A stretch of 64,000 nt of DNA from Rosistilla carotiformis (GTDB lineage: Bacteria > Planctomycetota > Planctomycetia > Pirellulales > Pirellulaceae). Under the pieces are notes generated by a model. It was not told where the DNA came from, did not search any database, and saw only the letters and a program-made list of their open reading frames with translations. Position numbers and translations under genes: made by a program. How positions within the stretch are numbered: the first letter of the stretch is position 1; every line of letters starts with the position of its first letter. Positions 20,927 to 31,706 of this stretch are shown here, piece by piece. The stretch lies in NCBI RefSeq assembly GCF_007753095.1, contig NZ_CP036348.1, positions 2,852,001 through 2,916,000 on the forward strand. Direction: 5' to 3'.

Positions 20927-21997
20927 ACCCAACCCTGTCGATAACGCGATTCCGTGCCGTCCACTGAGATCGACACGAAGCCGCGGAATCGCCCAGCATT
21001 CTGGGCTCCACTGGCATCCATCCTAGCCGCCGTGCGCCACAATCCGCACATTCAGCAAACCAAGGCCTTCGCGGGGCATGGCTAGCATTTTCAATCAGGG
21101 TTGGGAGTTGGGAGCATGCCGGCTTCGCCGGAGCGCGCTTCAACACGCTTGGAAGAAGCCCTTCCAGAATCGTCGTCTTACAACGGCGGGGCGACCACAA
21201 AGTGGATGGTGGTCGAGTTGGCCGGTTGCAGCATTTTTCAGGGGTTGGGAAGTCGTGGAGTTGTCAAACCGATCGGCATCGGCCGCGAAGATGATTGCAC
21301 TTTCAAAGGATCGCGGGTATCATCCAGGCTAACCTAGGGAGCGGCAGTTAGAGCCGCATTGAGAATGTCTTTAGGTTGACTTATGCGGGTGTTCGCCATT
21401 CGGCAAAACCCATTCCACTGAATTTGAATAAACGAAGTCTTCATAACCTGGGCCGTTGGTTGGTCGCTGGTTTGCTTCGGCAAATTTGGTCGCAAAGCTA
21501 AATGATGTATGTATTGATGTTACTGCTACTCTTTGTCCTCGGACTGATATTTTTGCTCGGCAGTGTGGTCGTTTTGTGTCGGCATCGCAATGCGTTTGCT
21601 GTCGTCACCGACTCCACGCTCCAGGGTGGATTGTTGCCACGAGCAGCTTGGACCGGGAAATCGATTTTGTGGCGAAGTCTACCGCGCGGTCATGATCCGC
21701 TTGGATTTATCGATCCGGCGTCGGAGGGACGCTGCGCTGATGCAGCGCCTGGGAAACGTTTGATGCGAACCTTTGGAAGGACGCTCAAATCGGAATCGCC
21801 AAGGATACTTACCTCCGCAGAACCTCATTCGCTTCATTTACGCCGTTCGATCATACCCGCCGTCTCATACCAATAGTTTCCACCGACGCCGCTAGCAATC
21901 TTTGAGATCGATCTCGATCGGGATTGCTGCTTGCCGCGTCGAGCTGTCAACCACTGCACGGGTCGTGAAATCTTCCTGATCGATAAGGGAGTTCGCG
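20927..21997. other. 1.07-kb intergenic region upstream of rny
   Basis: The largest stretch without a supported gene. A CCGGC/GCCGG hairpin lies near 21118-21131. A frame at 21502-21876 begins with a hydrophobic stretch (MMYVLMLLLLFVLGLIFLL) but then turns basic and featureless, with no ribosome binding site, so it is not called. The region could hold the rny promoter and a long leader, an unrecognised RNA, or the remains of a lost gene. Confidence 0.5.
21895..21927 (+). repeat. Nested palindrome in the rny leader
   Basis: A perfect 12-bp palindrome GAGATCGATCTC (21904-21915) is flanked by a second inverted repeat, GCAATC (21895-21900) and GATTGC (21922-21927). It ends 70 bp before the rny start, so it could be an operator or a 5'-UTR structure. 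Because RNase Y controls its own and other messages by cleavage in some bacteria, a leader structure here is plausible but unproven. Confidence 0.5.
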
Positions 21998-23650
21998 ATG
22001 AACGCGTTAAAGATTGCCTGGGATGCCAAAGCGTGTCTGCTGGCGGCTGTCGACAAGGATTCGGCATCGGAATACGGGTTGTGGTTGATTTCCACATCGA
22101 CCCTGATCTTGCTCGCCTTGGCCGGAGCGCTATTCGGTTTTTATTGCAATTGGTTGTACCAACGGACGCTCGACAAACGACGCATCCGCCAAGCGCAATT
22201 GGATTCCGATGCGATGATCGAAAAAGCGAAACTGGCCACCGAAGCGATCCAAAAGAACGCGACCTTGGAAGCCAAGGAGGTCGTCTTGCGTCACAAATCG
22301 CAGGCCGATGAAGAGATCAGCCGGATCAAGGAGACGCTGCACGAAACGCGGCGCGGTTTGGAATCCCGTGCGGCCGTGCTGACACAATCCGAAGAGGGGT
22401 TGAAGAAGCAAGAACGGGGGCTGGAAAACACGCAACGTCGGCTCGCCCAACAGCTCGACGCGGTCAATCGGAAACGCGAACGTCTGGATCAATTGACCGA
22501 TGAAAAACAAAAGATCCTGCAACAGGCCAGCGGGATGTCGAAAGAGGAAGCCTCGAAGCAATTGATGCAGACGCTGCAGGTCGAACTGGATCAAGAGATC
22601 GGCACCGCGATCCTGCATCACGAACGCAATCTGTCCGAAACGCTCGACGCCAAAGCCCGCGACATGCTGTTAAACGCGATGCAGCGGTACGCCGCGGTTC
22701 ACACCGCCGAAAACACCACCAGTACCGTCGATATCCCCAGCGACGATATGAAGGGACGGATCATCGGCCGCGAGGGACGTAACATCCGCGCCTTTGAAAA
22801 GGCAACCGGGATCGATGTGATCATCGATGATTCCCCCGGCGTGGTGATCGTCAGTGGATTCGATCCGGTGCGGCGTGAATTGGCGCGTCAATCGCTGGAC
22901 AAACTGATTTCCGATGGCCGCATCCATCCATCGCGGATCGAAGAAGTGGTCGCGCAGACGTCCAAAGAACTGGACGACTTCATCCGTCGCAAGGGGGAAG
23001 AAGCGGCCGACGAAGTCAACGTGCCAGGGCTGAACAAGCGCATCATCGAGATGCTTGGAAGGTTGCACTTCCGCACCAGTTACAGCCAAAACGTGTTGCG
23101 TCACAGCATCGAAGTCGCGTTCTTTGCCAGCATGATTGCGGAGATGATCGGTCTGGATCCCGACGTCGCCCGTCGCTGCGGGCTGTTGCACGACATCGGC
23201 AAAGCGGCCGATCATGAACTGGAAGGGGGCCATCCTAAGATCGGTGCCGATCTTTTGAAGCGACACAATGAGTCTCCCGAAGTCGTTCACGCCGCCTTTG
23301 GTCACCACGACGAGATCATCACCGAGTTCCCCTACACCGTGCTGGTCGCGACCGCTGATGCCTGCAGCGCCAGTCGCCCTGGAGCGCGGCGTGAGTCGCT
23401 GGAACGGTACGTCAAACGGATGGAAGAACTGGAATCGATCGCCACCGGATTTGATGGCGTCGAACAGGCGTTTGCGATTCAGGCCGGACGCGAGTTGCGG
23501 GTGATTGCAAATTCTAAGATCACCGACGATGCCAAGGCCGCGGCGATCTGTCGCAATATTGCCAAGGCGTTTGAGCAACAGCTGACCTATCCGGGGGAAA
23601 TCAAAGTGACCGTCGTGCGCGAGAGTCGCTTCACCGAATTGGCCCGTTAA
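21998..23650 (+). CDS. rny: Ribonuclease Y
   Basis: Membrane-anchored endoribonuclease that starts mRNA decay. 550 residues: one N-terminal membrane helix near residues 27-50 ([20 protein letters not shown]), a long coiled coil (about 55-225, rich in Glu/Lys/Gln heptads), a KH domain ([20 protein letters not shown]), and an HD domain with the metal-binding pair in [14 protein letters not shown] and further His in FGHHDE. The C-terminal [16 protein letters not shown] is typical of the family. The ATG at 21998 has AAGGGAG upstream. Its presence suggests an RNase Y-based rather than only RNase E-based degradosome. Confidence 0.97.
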   Translation: MNALKIAWDAKACLLAAVDKDSASEYGLWLISTSTLILLALAGALFGFYCNWLYQRTLDKRRIRQAQLDSDAMIEKAKLATEAIQKNATLEAKEVVLRHKSQADEEISRIKETLHETRRGLESRAAVLTQSEEGLKKQERGLENTQRRLAQQLDAVNRKRERLDQLTDEKQKILQQASGMSKEEASKQLMQTLQVELDQEIGTAILHHERNLSETLDAKARDMLLNAMQRYAAVHTAENTTSTVDIPSDDMKGRIIGREGRNIRAFEKATGIDVIIDDSPGVVIVSGFDPVRRELARQSLDKLISDGRIHPSRIEEVVAQTSKELDDFIRRKGEEAADEVNVPGLNKRIIEMLGRLHFRTSYSQNVLRHSIEVAFFASMIAEMIGLDPDVARRCGLLHDIGKAADHELEGGHPKIGADLLKRHNESPEVVHAAFGHHDEIITEFPYTVLVATADACSASRPGARRESLERYVKRMEELESIATGFDGVEQAFAIQAGRELRVIANSKITDDAKAAAICRNIAKAFEQQLTYPGEIKVTVVRESRFTELAR

Positions 23651-23818
23651 CGGTCGGCTTGCCTGGCACCAACCGCCCACTGGAAGTAGGCGGGGTGTTG
23701 AATTAGGCAATTTGCAAAGCGGATACGTTTTTGCCAGATAAAGCGATGGACCGCTTCGGTTAAATGCCGATAGGAGGCTTGTAGGATTTGATACAAGTGG
23801 AACTCCGGAGCGCAGCCG

Positions 23819-24097
23819 ATGTCCAATGCACAACGTTTGGATGAAGTCAGAGCCTTTCTGCAGGCGTGGTTCAGCAAGAACCACCCATCCAACGTTTGGA
23901 ACGCAAACGAAGCGATCTTAATTCGCGAAGGACATTACTGCGGACGTCGCTTCGCGTTTGGGCCCTATACCGCGATTTGGTTCGTCGAAGAGAACCAAAT
24001 CAAGATCTTCGATCCCGACGGATCGGTTGCCGTTCGCAAAGATTGTTGCGAGCTGTTCCAGGAAGTCTCGCAACCCACGCTGCGTCGGGCGGCCTGA
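23819..24097 (+). CDS. Small protein, unknown function
   Basis: 92 residues: MSNAQRLDEVRAFLQAWFSK, then a central beta-rich part (AILIREGHYCGRRFAFGPY, TAIWFVEENQIKIFDPDGSV) and a CC pair near residue 75. The composition and the ATG with GGAG upstream (at 23806-23809) support a real gene. I recognise no family. It lies 168 bp after rny on the same strand and may be co-transcribed; a strong terminator at 24240 ends the unit. Confidence 0.7.
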   Translation: MSNAQRLDEVRAFLQAWFSKNHPSNVWNANEAILIREGHYCGRRFAFGPYTAIWFVEENQIKIFDPDGSVAVRKDCCELFQEVSQPTLRRAA

Positions 24098-24239
24098 TGT
24101 CGCGATTCAGAGGGCGCTTCGCGTTTTTATAGACGGGACACCGCCGCCGTTGCGCAGGCGAGTCTTCTTGGCGGGCCAATCGGTCCGCCCTCTTCCCGTC
24201 GCTTTACCGACCGCGAAGCGTGGCGTCCGGCCGCAAATC

Positions 24240-24264
24240 GCTCCGACGGATCGTCGGAGCTTTT
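24240..24264 (+). terminator. Intrinsic terminator between convergent genes
   Basis: GCTCCGACG (24240-24248) pairs with CGTCGGAGC (24252-24260), nine perfect pairs with a 3-nt loop, followed by TTTTC. It faces the small gene ending at 24097 and sits 19 bp beyond the stop of the convergent HTH gene, so it may serve both strands. Confidence 0.75.
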
Positions 24265-24282
24265 CAAAGAAGGTCGGCTGGA

Positions 24283-25446
24283 TTAGCCGTTCGAAACGAT
24301 CCGGCGAGCGATCGCTTTGGCCGACAGTGGCGTGATCTTGGCTGCCGACGAAACGTTCGTCATCAGCAAATCTTCGCTCTTCGCCTTCGATCCGTCGGTC
24401 TCATATTCGACGATATACGCACCGATTTGAACGTGCGGCTCTTCGTAAACCGGAGGCCAGAAGGCTTCGCTGCGGGTGGCCAAGGTTTTGGCTAGGTACC
24501 GCGTCGCACGCCCGGTGAATCCGCTGAGCACCATGTCCAAACGGCCCAACGCTTCGCGGAAGATGTAGAACACCAACGCAACGTCGGAGTTTTGACCTCC
24601 ACCGGCCCATTCCCACGTGCCGTTGTCGGTTTCCACCCACAATCCGGGCTTGTCGGCGGCTTCGGTCTTGGACAACCGTTCACCCGCCGTGGAGGATGGT
24701 GGCTTGGGATCGAAATCCCGGTACCGCATAAAGAAGGGGCAGGCGCGATCGGAAGCTTTTTCGACGTCATCTTGCGAGACAAACGGATCGCAACCAAACG
24801 CCTCGGAAAACAGCACTTCCGCCACCGGATTGCTCTTCACGCTACCGATGCAGACCATCGCCTTGTCGCCTGGGGCTCCCGAGAACGACTCGTAAACAGA
24901 ATTCGCCCGCAGATTCGTCTCTTCCGCCGAAACGTGCCCTGGGCTCCAGACCAATGTCTGCAACAGACGCTCGGGTTGCGGTGGGTTCTCTTCCGCTTTG
25001 GTGCTGCCATTGGCGCTCGATCCGGCCGAATGGTGTCGTGCAGACCCACCGAGCGTGGAGACACCGTTGAGCAGCGCTCCCATCAGGACCGAGTCCGAGG
25101 CGACAACCCAAGCTTGTTCGGGGGCGTCGTTGACATCCCCTTGGCGGATTCCAACGCACAGCTCCAGCTGGCGGCGGCGGGCCAGTAGTTCCCAAAAATG
25201 TTCGGCGCGGACGGCGAACAACGCCCCCGGCAACTCGGCCGGCGTCGCGTGGCCATGATCGATCAGATAGTCGCACAGCTTCGAGAGGGCTTCGATCGGG
25301 ATGTACTTCGCTTCATTCTTCAGCAGCGAAGCGACTTGATGTCGATCCAGACCGGTGTGCTCAACAATCGCCTTAATCGTACCGGGACGACGACGGCGGT
25401 CGGGATTATGCCCTAGGAGTTCTGCAAGGCGAAATGCGTAACGCAT
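24283..25446 (-). CDS. HTH protein with unrecognised C-terminal sensor-like domain
   Basis: 387 residues. The N-terminus (residues about 1-65) fits a Cro/C1-type helix-turn-helix (RPGTIKAIVEHTGLDRHQVASLLKNE). The remaining 300 residues are not recognised. They show alternating beta strands and helices with possible ligand-binding motifs (AWVVASDSVLMGALLNGVS, MVCIGSVKSNPVAEVLFSEA, VALVFYIFREALGRLDMVLS, GFTGRATRYLAKTL), interrupted by a Ser/Gly/Pro-rich linker near 135-155. The layout suggests a DNA-binding regulator with a large effector or Rossmann-like domain. No partner operon is beside it: the neighbour downstream is convergent. The ATG at 25446 begins MRYAFRLAELLG. Confidence 0.75.
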   Translation of the reverse strand: MRYAFRLAELLGHNPDRRRRPGTIKAIVEHTGLDRHQVASLLKNEAKYIPIEALSKLCDYLIDHGHATPAELPGALFAVRAEHFWELLARRRQLELCVGIRQGDVNDAPEQAWVVASDSVLMGALLNGVSTLGGSARHHSAGSSANGSTKAEENPPQPERLLQTLVWSPGHVSAEETNLRANSVYESFSGAPGDKAMVCIGSVKSNPVAEVLFSEAFGCDPFVSQDDVEKASDRACPFFMRYRDFDPKPPSSTAGERLSKTEAADKPGLWVETDNGTWEWAGGGQNSDVALVFYIFREALGRLDMVLSGFTGRATRYLAKTLATRSEAFWPPVYEEPHVQIGAYIVEYETDGSKAKSEDLLMTNVSSAAKITPLSAKAIARRIVSNG

Positions 25447-25451
25447 GACGT

Positions 25452-25664
25452 TCAGTCCTTAACTTTCGTATAGAGTTTTCGTAGCCGCGCCCGAGCCAAA
25501 TCAACTCGCAGTCGGCTAAAGTACCGAATTTTCCCCTCAAGGTAGAATTCCAATCTAATTAAAGCGGCTGCTCTTCCATAGGGGGGCGAGCCCTCAAATT
25601 CACGAATCAGGAAATAATGGTTGCCATTTCCCCCCAAGTGGTAATCCACCCATTGGTTTCGCAA
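25452..25664 (-). CDS. Possible small CDS upstream of the HTH gene (doubtful)
   Basis: A 70-codon frame ending five bases before the HTH gene start. The sequence looks protein-like (NHYFLIREFEGSPPYG, LIRLEFYLEGKIRYFSRLR) and would be translationally close to the next gene. Against it: no ATG, only TTG at 25664 or GTG at 25649, and no ribosome binding site. It may equally be leader sequence of the HTH gene. Confidence 0.25.
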   Translation of the reverse strand: MRNQWVDYHLGGNGNHYFLIREFEGSPPYGRAAALIRLEFYLEGKIRYFSRLRVDLARARLRKLYTKVKD

Positions 25665-25704
25665 GTTTCTCGGAGCGCTCGGCTCCTTTGCCTGTTTCCC
25701 TTAC

Positions 25705-26727
25705 CTATTGCCCCACGTATTGCGCGTACAACGACCGCGCCTTGGCGATCTCTTCGGTTCCCGACACGATCGCCCTGCCGTCGGCGAACAGTGTGATCTC
25801 GAAAGGATCGATGCGCAACCGCAACAAGAACCGGGTTTGCTGCACTTCGCCGATCCCTCGCCAGTTGTCAGCGATCTTGTCAATCGAGACGCCACCGGTG
25901 GCTGGGATTTGTACCGCGTTGCGGCCACATAAAACGATCGGTTGGGAAGCGATCTCGCCATGCAGGAAATCGAATGATCGCTCCTGGCAAAGCGGGCAGG
26001 GAGACTGGGCCAGTTTCGCGATCTCGATCTGCAGGAAACGCGCCGACCATAGATCGATCGTTTGCAGCTTCCCCTGCAGCGCTGCCCGACCGCTAACGAT
26101 CCATTGGATCGCTTGGCTGACCTGCAAACTGGCGATCGTATGCGTCGCGGCATTCAAAACCCCCGCGGTGTCGCACGTCTGGACCGTCCCTGCGTCCGGC
26201 AGCTCAGGCACCACGCAACGAAAACAAGGTCGATCGATTCCATTGAAGAAACCCACCTGCCCCTGGGCCCCAACGCACCCGCCATGAACCCACGGCTTGC
26301 CCAATTCAACCGAGGCGTCATTCAACAGCAACCGCGTTGGAAAATTGTCGGTGGCATCGACGACCAGGCTGATGTCAGACATCAGGTTGAGGATGTTACC
26401 CGGATGGACGTCACACGCTTCGGCCTGGATCTCGATTTCACTGTTGATCCGTTGCAGCTTCTCCGCTGCGGCAGCCGCTTTGGCAACTTGCGATTCGGCA
26501 TCGGATTCCTCGAACAGAGATTGGCGTTGCAGATTGCTCCATTCCACCGTGTCGCGGTCGACAAGCCGCAGCATGCCGACTCCCGCTCGGGCAAGCAATT
26601 CGGCCGCTACCGTTCCGAGGGCGCCGACGCCCAACACCAAGACCCGCGCCGCAGCAAGCTTGGACTGTCCCGTGGCGCCGATGGGCGGGAATTGAACCTG
26701 CCGCGCGTATCGATTCGATCGAGTCAT
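25705..26727 (-). CDS. ThiF/MoeB/HesA-family adenylyltransferase
   Basis: E1-like enzyme that adenylates the C-terminal glycine of a ubiquitin-fold sulfur carrier (ThiS or MoaD type). 340 residues: N-terminal RYARQVQFPPIGATGQSKL, ATP-binding VLVLGVGALGTVAAELLARAG, Arg/Asp motif DRDTVEWSNLQRQSLF, catalytic-type Cys in TCDTAGVLNA, and zinc cysteines CFRC and CPLC. A C-terminal extension of about 80 residues (LCGRNAVQIPA ... ADGRAIVSGTEEIAKARSLYA) is shared by a subgroup of these enzymes. Whether it serves thiamine, molybdopterin or another thio-cofactor cannot be told; no ThiS/MoaD gene is nearby. Confidence 0.92.
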   Translation of the reverse strand: MTRSNRYARQVQFPPIGATGQSKLAAARVLVLGVGALGTVAAELLARAGVGMLRLVDRDTVEWSNLQRQSLFEESDAESQVAKAAAAAEKLQRINSEIEIQAEACDVHPGNILNLMSDISLVVDATDNFPTRLLLNDASVELGKPWVHGGCVGAQGQVGFFNGIDRPCFRCVVPELPDAGTVQTCDTAGVLNAATHTIASLQVSQAIQWIVSGRAALQGKLQTIDLWSARFLQIEIAKLAQSPCPLCQERSFDFLHGEIASQPIVLCGRNAVQIPATGGVSIDKIADNWRGIGEVQQTRFLLRLRIDPFEITLFADGRAIVSGTEEIAKARSLYAQYVGQ

Positions 26728-26873
26728 GAGGGCTTAACGAAAACAAAGACTAAGGGAGAGGGAGAGGTTGGATCTGATCGGCGCCGGGGGCGATCCGTCT
26801 TGGATAAAATGACGTTGAAAGCAACGGCGTCCACGCGATACGATGGCTCGGTAGCTAAACTTCGACACCCCTG

Positions 26874-27860
26874 TTGGGCACGCTCGTGGACGTCTCGATC
26901 ATTATTCCGATTTTTAACGAGGCCGATAGCGTCCGTCCGCTACACGATCGGTTGACCCGCGTTTTGCCCCAATTGCCTTCGGCAACGGAGATCGTTTACG
27001 TAGACGATGGTTCCAACGACGGCAGTGCGCAGCGATTGGACGAAATCGCCGCAGCCGATCGCCGTGTCACAGTGGTTCACTTTCGTCGCAATTACGGTCA
27101 GACCGCTGCGATGCAGGCCGGGTTGGAACAGGCGCGCGGACGCGTGCTGGTGACGCTTGACGGCGATCTGCAGAACGACCCCGACGATATTCCGGCGATG
27201 CTCGAAGCAATCGACCAAGGCGCCGATTTGGTTCATGGTTGGCGGAAGGATCGCCACGATACTTGGCTGACACGCAAGCTGCCATCGTTGATCGCCAACC
27301 GGCTGATCTCACGCGTGACCGGACTGCCGATCCATGACCTCGGTTGCACGTTGAAAGCGATTCGGTCGGAGGTTGCGGACGAATTGGATCTCTACGGCGA
27401 GATGCACCGTTTTATCCCCGTGTTGGCCCACGCGCGCGGTGCCCGATGCCAAGAAATGGTGGTCACCCATCATGCCCGTCAGTACGGGACCAGCAAGTAT
27501 GGGCTCAGCCGAACGACACGCGTCGTGTTGGATCTGATCACGGTCAAGTTCCTGATCGACTACATGGATCGCCCGATGAAGTTGCTTGGCCGTTTGGCGT
27601 TGGCGGCACTTGGGATCAGCGGATTGTCGGGGCTTGGCGTGGTGGCGATGAAGCTGGCCGGAGGCATCGATATGACTGGCAATCCGTTGCTGCTGCTGAC
27701 CGTCTTTATGGGGATTGTGTCGTTGCAGTTCATGGGGCTCGGCTTGCTGGGCGAGATGAACACCCGACTGTATTACCAACGCAGCAATCGTCGCCCGTTT
27801 GCGATTCGCAGCGTCACGCAATCCGCAGCCCTACCCGCAACCGTGCATCGCGCCGCATAA
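26874..27860 (+). CDS. Family 2 glycosyltransferase, DPM/GtrB-like, membrane-anchored
   Basis: 328 residues. The GT-A fold starts [19 protein letters not shown]; donor-binding motifs are [13 protein letters not shown] and the DXD-type [16 protein letters not shown]. The second half has two membrane helices ([21 protein letters not shown] and [21 protein letters not shown]), as in transferases that move a sugar from a nucleotide donor to undecaprenyl or dolichyl phosphate. The start is unclear: an in-frame stop at 26856 leaves only TTG 26874 or GTG 26886, neither with a good binding site. Monocistronic by context. Confidence 0.9.
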   Translation: MGTLVDVSIIIPIFNEADSVRPLHDRLTRVLPQLPSATEIVYVDDGSNDGSAQRLDEIAAADRRVTVVHFRRNYGQTAAMQAGLEQARGRVLVTLDGDLQNDPDDIPAMLEAIDQGADLVHGWRKDRHDTWLTRKLPSLIANRLISRVTGLPIHDLGCTLKAIRSEVADELDLYGEMHRFIPVLAHARGARCQEMVVTHHARQYGTSKYGLSRTTRVVLDLITVKFLIDYMDRPMKLLGRLALAALGISGLSGLGVVAMKLAGGIDMTGNPLLLLTVFMGIVSLQFMGLGLLGEMNTRLYYQRSNRRPFAIRSVTQSAALPATVHRAA

Positions 27861-27890
27861 CGCGTTGGGCGCGGTCAAGCGGATCGTGGG

Positions 27891-29360
27891 TCAGGCGATC
27901 AAATCGTGGACCACCCGCGCTGGGTCGACCCCCGTGAGGCGGAAGTCGAGTCCTTGGAAGCGGACCGACAAACGATGATGGTCGAATCCTAACAAGTGCA
28001 ATAGCGTGGCATGAATGTCGTGGACGTGCACTGGATTTTCGATGGGGCCGAATCCGAACTCATCGGTTTCTCCATAGACCAAGCCTGGCTTAAAACCGCC
28101 ACCGGCAAACCACATCGTGAAGGCATCGATATGATGATTGCGACCGGTGTTCTGACGCACTTCGCCCATCGGCGTGCGGCCAAACTCACCTCCCCAAATC
28201 ACGATCGTGTCCTTCAGCAAACCACGACGCTTCAGGTCGAGGACCAGTGCGGCGGAGGCTTGATCGATCTCATTGCAGATTTTCGGAAGATGCTGCTGCA
28301 AGTTTTCCGTGGGTCCGCCGTGGTGATCCCAGTTGGTGTGATACAGTTGGATGCAGCGGACACCCCGTTCGATCAACCGTCGCGCCAACAGGCAGTTTCG
28401 CGCATAGCTCGATTCCTGCGGATCCTTGATGCCGTACAGGTCGAGCGTCTCGGCGCTTTCGCCCGACGTATCCATCAGTTCGGGTGCCGAGCTTTGCATT
28501 TTGTACGCCAGTTCGTACGCGTTGATCCGGGTGGAAATTTCTTGGTCCCCCGTTTCGACCAACCGCTTCAAGTTCAGTTCGCGCACGCTGTCGATCAATT
28601 GCCGCTGTTGAACATCGCTGATCGACGCGGGGTTCGACAGATTTAAGATCGGATCGCCTTGATTCCGCAGCGGCACGCCTTGGTACGTTGTCGGCAGGAC
28701 GCCACTGCCCCACAGCACCGCCCCGCCACGGGGGCCTCGCGGGCCGCTTTGCAGCACCAAGAATCCCGGCAGGTCGTCACATTCGCTACCCAATCCGTAC
28801 GTGATCCAAGATCCCATGCTTGGCCGCCCGAACTGGCCACTGCCGGTGTTCATGAACAGCTTTGCCGGCGCGTGATTGAACAGATCGGTTTTACAGGTCT
28901 TCACGATCGTCAATTCATCGACAATCTTGGCTGTGTGCGGCAGCAGGTCGCTGACCCATGCTCCGTTTTGCCCGTACTGTTGGAACTTTTGTGTTGGGCC
29001 CAGCAGGTTGCTGCGATGGCTGCTGTCCATGAATGCGAAGCGTTTTCCCGCGACAAAACTTTCTGGGATCGGTTCGCCGTTGAGCTCGGTCAACTTCGGC
29101 TTGTACTCAAACGTTTCCAGCTGAGTCGGCCCGCCTGCCATGAACAGAAAGATCACGTTCTTCGCTTTGCCTGGAAAATGGCTCGGCTTGGGCGCCATCG
29201 GGTTTTGCGATTGCGTATCGTTATCCGCCCTTCCGCGTTCGGCCATCAGTGACGACAGGGCGATCGAACCGAGTCCCATCGAACAGCGGCTGAAAAAATG
29301 GCGACGCGTCTGATCGCGAAGCCATTGCGTTTGAGCGTTTTGGGTGGGGTCCATGGTCAT
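27891..29360 (-). CDS. DUF1501 domain protein, last gene of ECF operon
   Basis: 489 residues. Tat-like signal QTRRHFFSRCSMGLGSIAL, then DUF1501 motifs: [123 protein letters not shown]. The fold is related to sulfatases/alkaline phosphatases, but the activity is unknown. Starts 66 bp after the stop of the upstream cytochrome/DUF1549/DUF1553 gene. DUF1501 genes following such genes are a planctomycete hallmark, and the pair is presumed to act together outside the cytoplasmic membrane. Confidence 0.94.
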   Translation of the reverse strand: MTMDPTQNAQTQWLRDQTRRHFFSRCSMGLGSIALSSLMAERGRADNDTQSQNPMAPKPSHFPGKAKNVIFLFMAGGPTQLETFEYKPKLTELNGEPIPESFVAGKRFAFMDSSHRSNLLGPTQKFQQYGQNGAWVSDLLPHTAKIVDELTIVKTCKTDLFNHAPAKLFMNTGSGQFGRPSMGSWITYGLGSECDDLPGFLVLQSGPRGPRGGAVLWGSGVLPTTYQGVPLRNQGDPILNLSNPASISDVQQRQLIDSVRELNLKRLVETGDQEISTRINAYELAYKMQSSAPELMDTSGESAETLDLYGIKDPQESSYARNCLLARRLIERGVRCIQLYHTNWDHHGGPTENLQQHLPKICNEIDQASAALVLDLKRRGLLKDTIVIWGGEFGRTPMGEVRQNTGRNHHIDAFTMWFAGGGFKPGLVYGETDEFGFGPIENPVHVHDIHATLLHLLGFDHHRLSVRFQGLDFRLTGVDPARVVHDLIA

Positions 29361-29426
29361 TCCATCGCTAGAGGCGTGTTTGTCGGGAAGGCGGCGTCCG
29401 CGGCGCGGTGGGGATCGCTGCCGGTG

Positions 29427-31502
29427 TTATTCGCGGGTGATCGTTTCGTCCAGGTTCAGCATCGCCCGAGCGGCGCCGAGCGGATCGAGGCGTTCCAGAA
29501 TGGCAAGCTCTTCGGCACCGGGCGCTCGCGACGTGCAGCGGCGAAATGCGGATTCCAGCCCTTCGTCGCGGATGATCTGTTCCAATGCTTGGGCGAATTC
29601 AAAAAAGGCGGGATCGTTCATCAGCGTGAGCGCTTGCAGCGGCGTGTTGCTACGGATACGCCGCGTGCAACTGCTCAGCCCATCGGGCGCGTCGAACACG
29701 TTTAACGACGGAGGCGGTGTGGCGCGGAACTTGAACGTATAGATTCCCCGCCGATACCGGTCTTCTCCTTTGCTGGTGTTCCACGAACGCTTGACCTGTC
29801 CCTGGCCCATGATCCCTTCGGGGATCGGTGGGTAGACCGGCGGGCCTCCCAGCTTCGTCGACAACAATCCGCTCGCCACCAAGGAGACATCGCGAACGAT
29901 TTCAGCATCCAAACGCAGCCGTTGTTGACGGCCCAGAAGATAATTGTGCGGATCGCTTTGATCGAGCTCGGCGCGACGCAGCGAGGTCTGTTGGTAGGTG
30001 TCGCTGCTGACGATCAAGCGATGCATCTCTTTCAGGCTCCAGTCACGGGCGATGAATTCGACGGCCAGCCAATCCAATAGATCGGGATGCGATGGCGAAC
30101 TGCCTTGCAAACCGAAATCGTTGTCGATCTCCGATAGGCCGCGGCCAAAATAGTGCTGCCAGATCCGATTGACGATCACCCGGGCCGTCAGCGGATTTTC
30201 CGGACTCATGATCCATTGGGCCAAGTCCAGCCGATTGGCGGGGCGGTCGCTGGTCGGCAACGGATGCAGGATCGATGGCGTGCCGGCGGTCACTTCGGCA
30301 TCCGGACGTGTGAAGTCCCCTTTGATCAGCACATGCGTTTTGCGTGGCTTGGACCGCTCTTTCATGACCAACGTCGTCAGCTTGTCTTGGATCTTCAGTG
30401 TCGGTTCGTCTTGATTGTTCAGGAACGCAAACATCTGGTAATATTCGACCTGCGTGATCGGATCGAATTTGTGATCGTGACATTGGGCACAACCGATGGT
30501 CAGTCCCAACCAAACGGTTCCCGTCGTGGCAACGCGATCGAAGACGCTATCGACGCGAAACTGTTCCTTGTCGATGCCACCTTCCTGATTGATTTGCGTA
30601 TTGCGATGAAAGCCCGTCGCAATCCGTTGGCTTTGCGTGGCGTCGGGCAACAGATCCCCCGCCAATTGTTCGATCGTGAACGTATCGAACGGCATGTCGC
30701 GGTTCAGTGCGTTGACGACCCAGTCGCGATACTTCCAGATCTGCCGTGGGGCGTCGATCGAATAGCCGTTGCTGTCGGCGTACCGCGCTTGATCGAGCCA
30801 CCATCGTCCCCAACGTTCGCCGTAGTGAGGACTGGCTAACAAGCGTTCGACGAGGGCTCGATAGGCCGAATCAAAATCTTCCTCGGCCGCAGCAATAAAC
30901 GCATCGACTTCTGCAGGCGTGGGAGGCAGGCCGATCAAATCCAAACTGATCCGTCGAATCAATGTTGTTTCATCGGCTCGGGGGGACGGTTGCAGTCCCG
31001 CGGCGTCCAACCGCGCCTGAACAAATTGATCGACCGGGTGTTCCGACCGTGTCGATTTCGGGAAAGGACTGCGATGGGGCAGCGCGAATGCCCAGTGTTG
31101 ATCGTAGCGTGCGCCTTGCACGATCCATTGCCGTAGCGTTTGTTTCTGTGCGGCCGTCAACTGTTTTCCCGACGTCGATGGAGGCATCACGAGGTCGGGA
31201 TCGTCCGCCAGGATCCGCTCCATCAATGTGCTGTCCTCGGGCATTCCCGGCGCGATTGCGGCCGCTCCTCCTTCCGCTCCCGTAGCGCCAGCGAATGTGT
31301 CCAGCCGTAGATCCCCTTCGCGTGCCGCTTCGTCAAATCCATGACACGCGTAACAATATTCGGCCAAGATGGGGCGGACATCGCGATTGAATTCGACCGA
31401 CGCGGGAGCGGCCGCCATCAGGCTCACCTTTCCACCGATCCCTAATGCAAGCAAGGCGGCAGCGAATCGAAAATGCAAAAGAGGAAAACGCGCGGTAGTC
31501 AT
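29427..31502 (-). CDS. PSCyt1-DUF1549-DUF1553 planctomycete cytochrome protein (short form)
   Basis: 691 residues with an N-terminal signal. The PSCyt1 domain has the heme c motif CYACH at residues 50-54. DUF1549 follows ([55 protein letters not shown]) with a second CxxCH motif ([12 protein letters not shown]), then DUF1553 ([60 protein letters not shown]). The linker between the two DUFs is short, so this is the compact form compared with its 1222- and 1151-residue relatives here. The ATG at 31502 is preferred to a TTG at 31517. Fourth gene of the ECF operon; electron transfer or polysaccharide-related roles are only guesses. Confidence 0.94.
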   Translation of the reverse strand: MTTARFPLLHFRFAAALLALGIGGKVSLMAAAPASVEFNRDVRPILAEYCYACHGFDEAAREGDLRLDTFAGATGAEGGAAAIAPGMPEDSTLMERILADDPDLVMPPSTSGKQLTAAQKQTLRQWIVQGARYDQHWAFALPHRSPFPKSTRSEHPVDQFVQARLDAAGLQPSPRADETTLIRRISLDLIGLPPTPAEVDAFIAAAEEDFDSAYRALVERLLASPHYGERWGRWWLDQARYADSNGYSIDAPRQIWKYRDWVVNALNRDMPFDTFTIEQLAGDLLPDATQSQRIATGFHRNTQINQEGGIDKEQFRVDSVFDRVATTGTVWLGLTIGCAQCHDHKFDPITQVEYYQMFAFLNNQDEPTLKIQDKLTTLVMKERSKPRKTHVLIKGDFTRPDAEVTAGTPSILHPLPTSDRPANRLDLAQWIMSPENPLTARVIVNRIWQHYFGRGLSEIDNDFGLQGSSPSHPDLLDWLAVEFIARDWSLKEMHRLIVSSDTYQQTSLRRAELDQSDPHNYLLGRQQRLRLDAEIVRDVSLVASGLLSTKLGGPPVYPPIPEGIMGQGQVKRSWNTSKGEDRYRRGIYTFKFRATPPPSLNVFDAPDGLSSCTRRIRSNTPLQALTLMNDPAFFEFAQALEQIIRDEGLESAFRRCTSRAPGAEELAILERLDPLGAARAMLNLDETITRE

Positions 31503-31706
31503 GCGGATCGAGGCCAAGGATTGCAGGATCGAGAAGAAGAACGTGCGGTGGGGGGCGAGGATGGATCTTCATCTTAGCAGGAAATCGACACGATTGCCCA
31601 AACACGAATCGCAAGAGGCCCGAATCCTTCGAGCTCTCAATCGTGATCGCGTGGCTGGACGCCACGTCGATCGCGGCGAAGAACTGGATTGCAGGGGGCG
31701 ATCGCG

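Noticed and set aside
21502-21876. 124-codon frame with a hydrophobic N-terminus upstream of rny
   Set aside because: No ribosome binding site; after the first 30 codons the sequence is basic and featureless.
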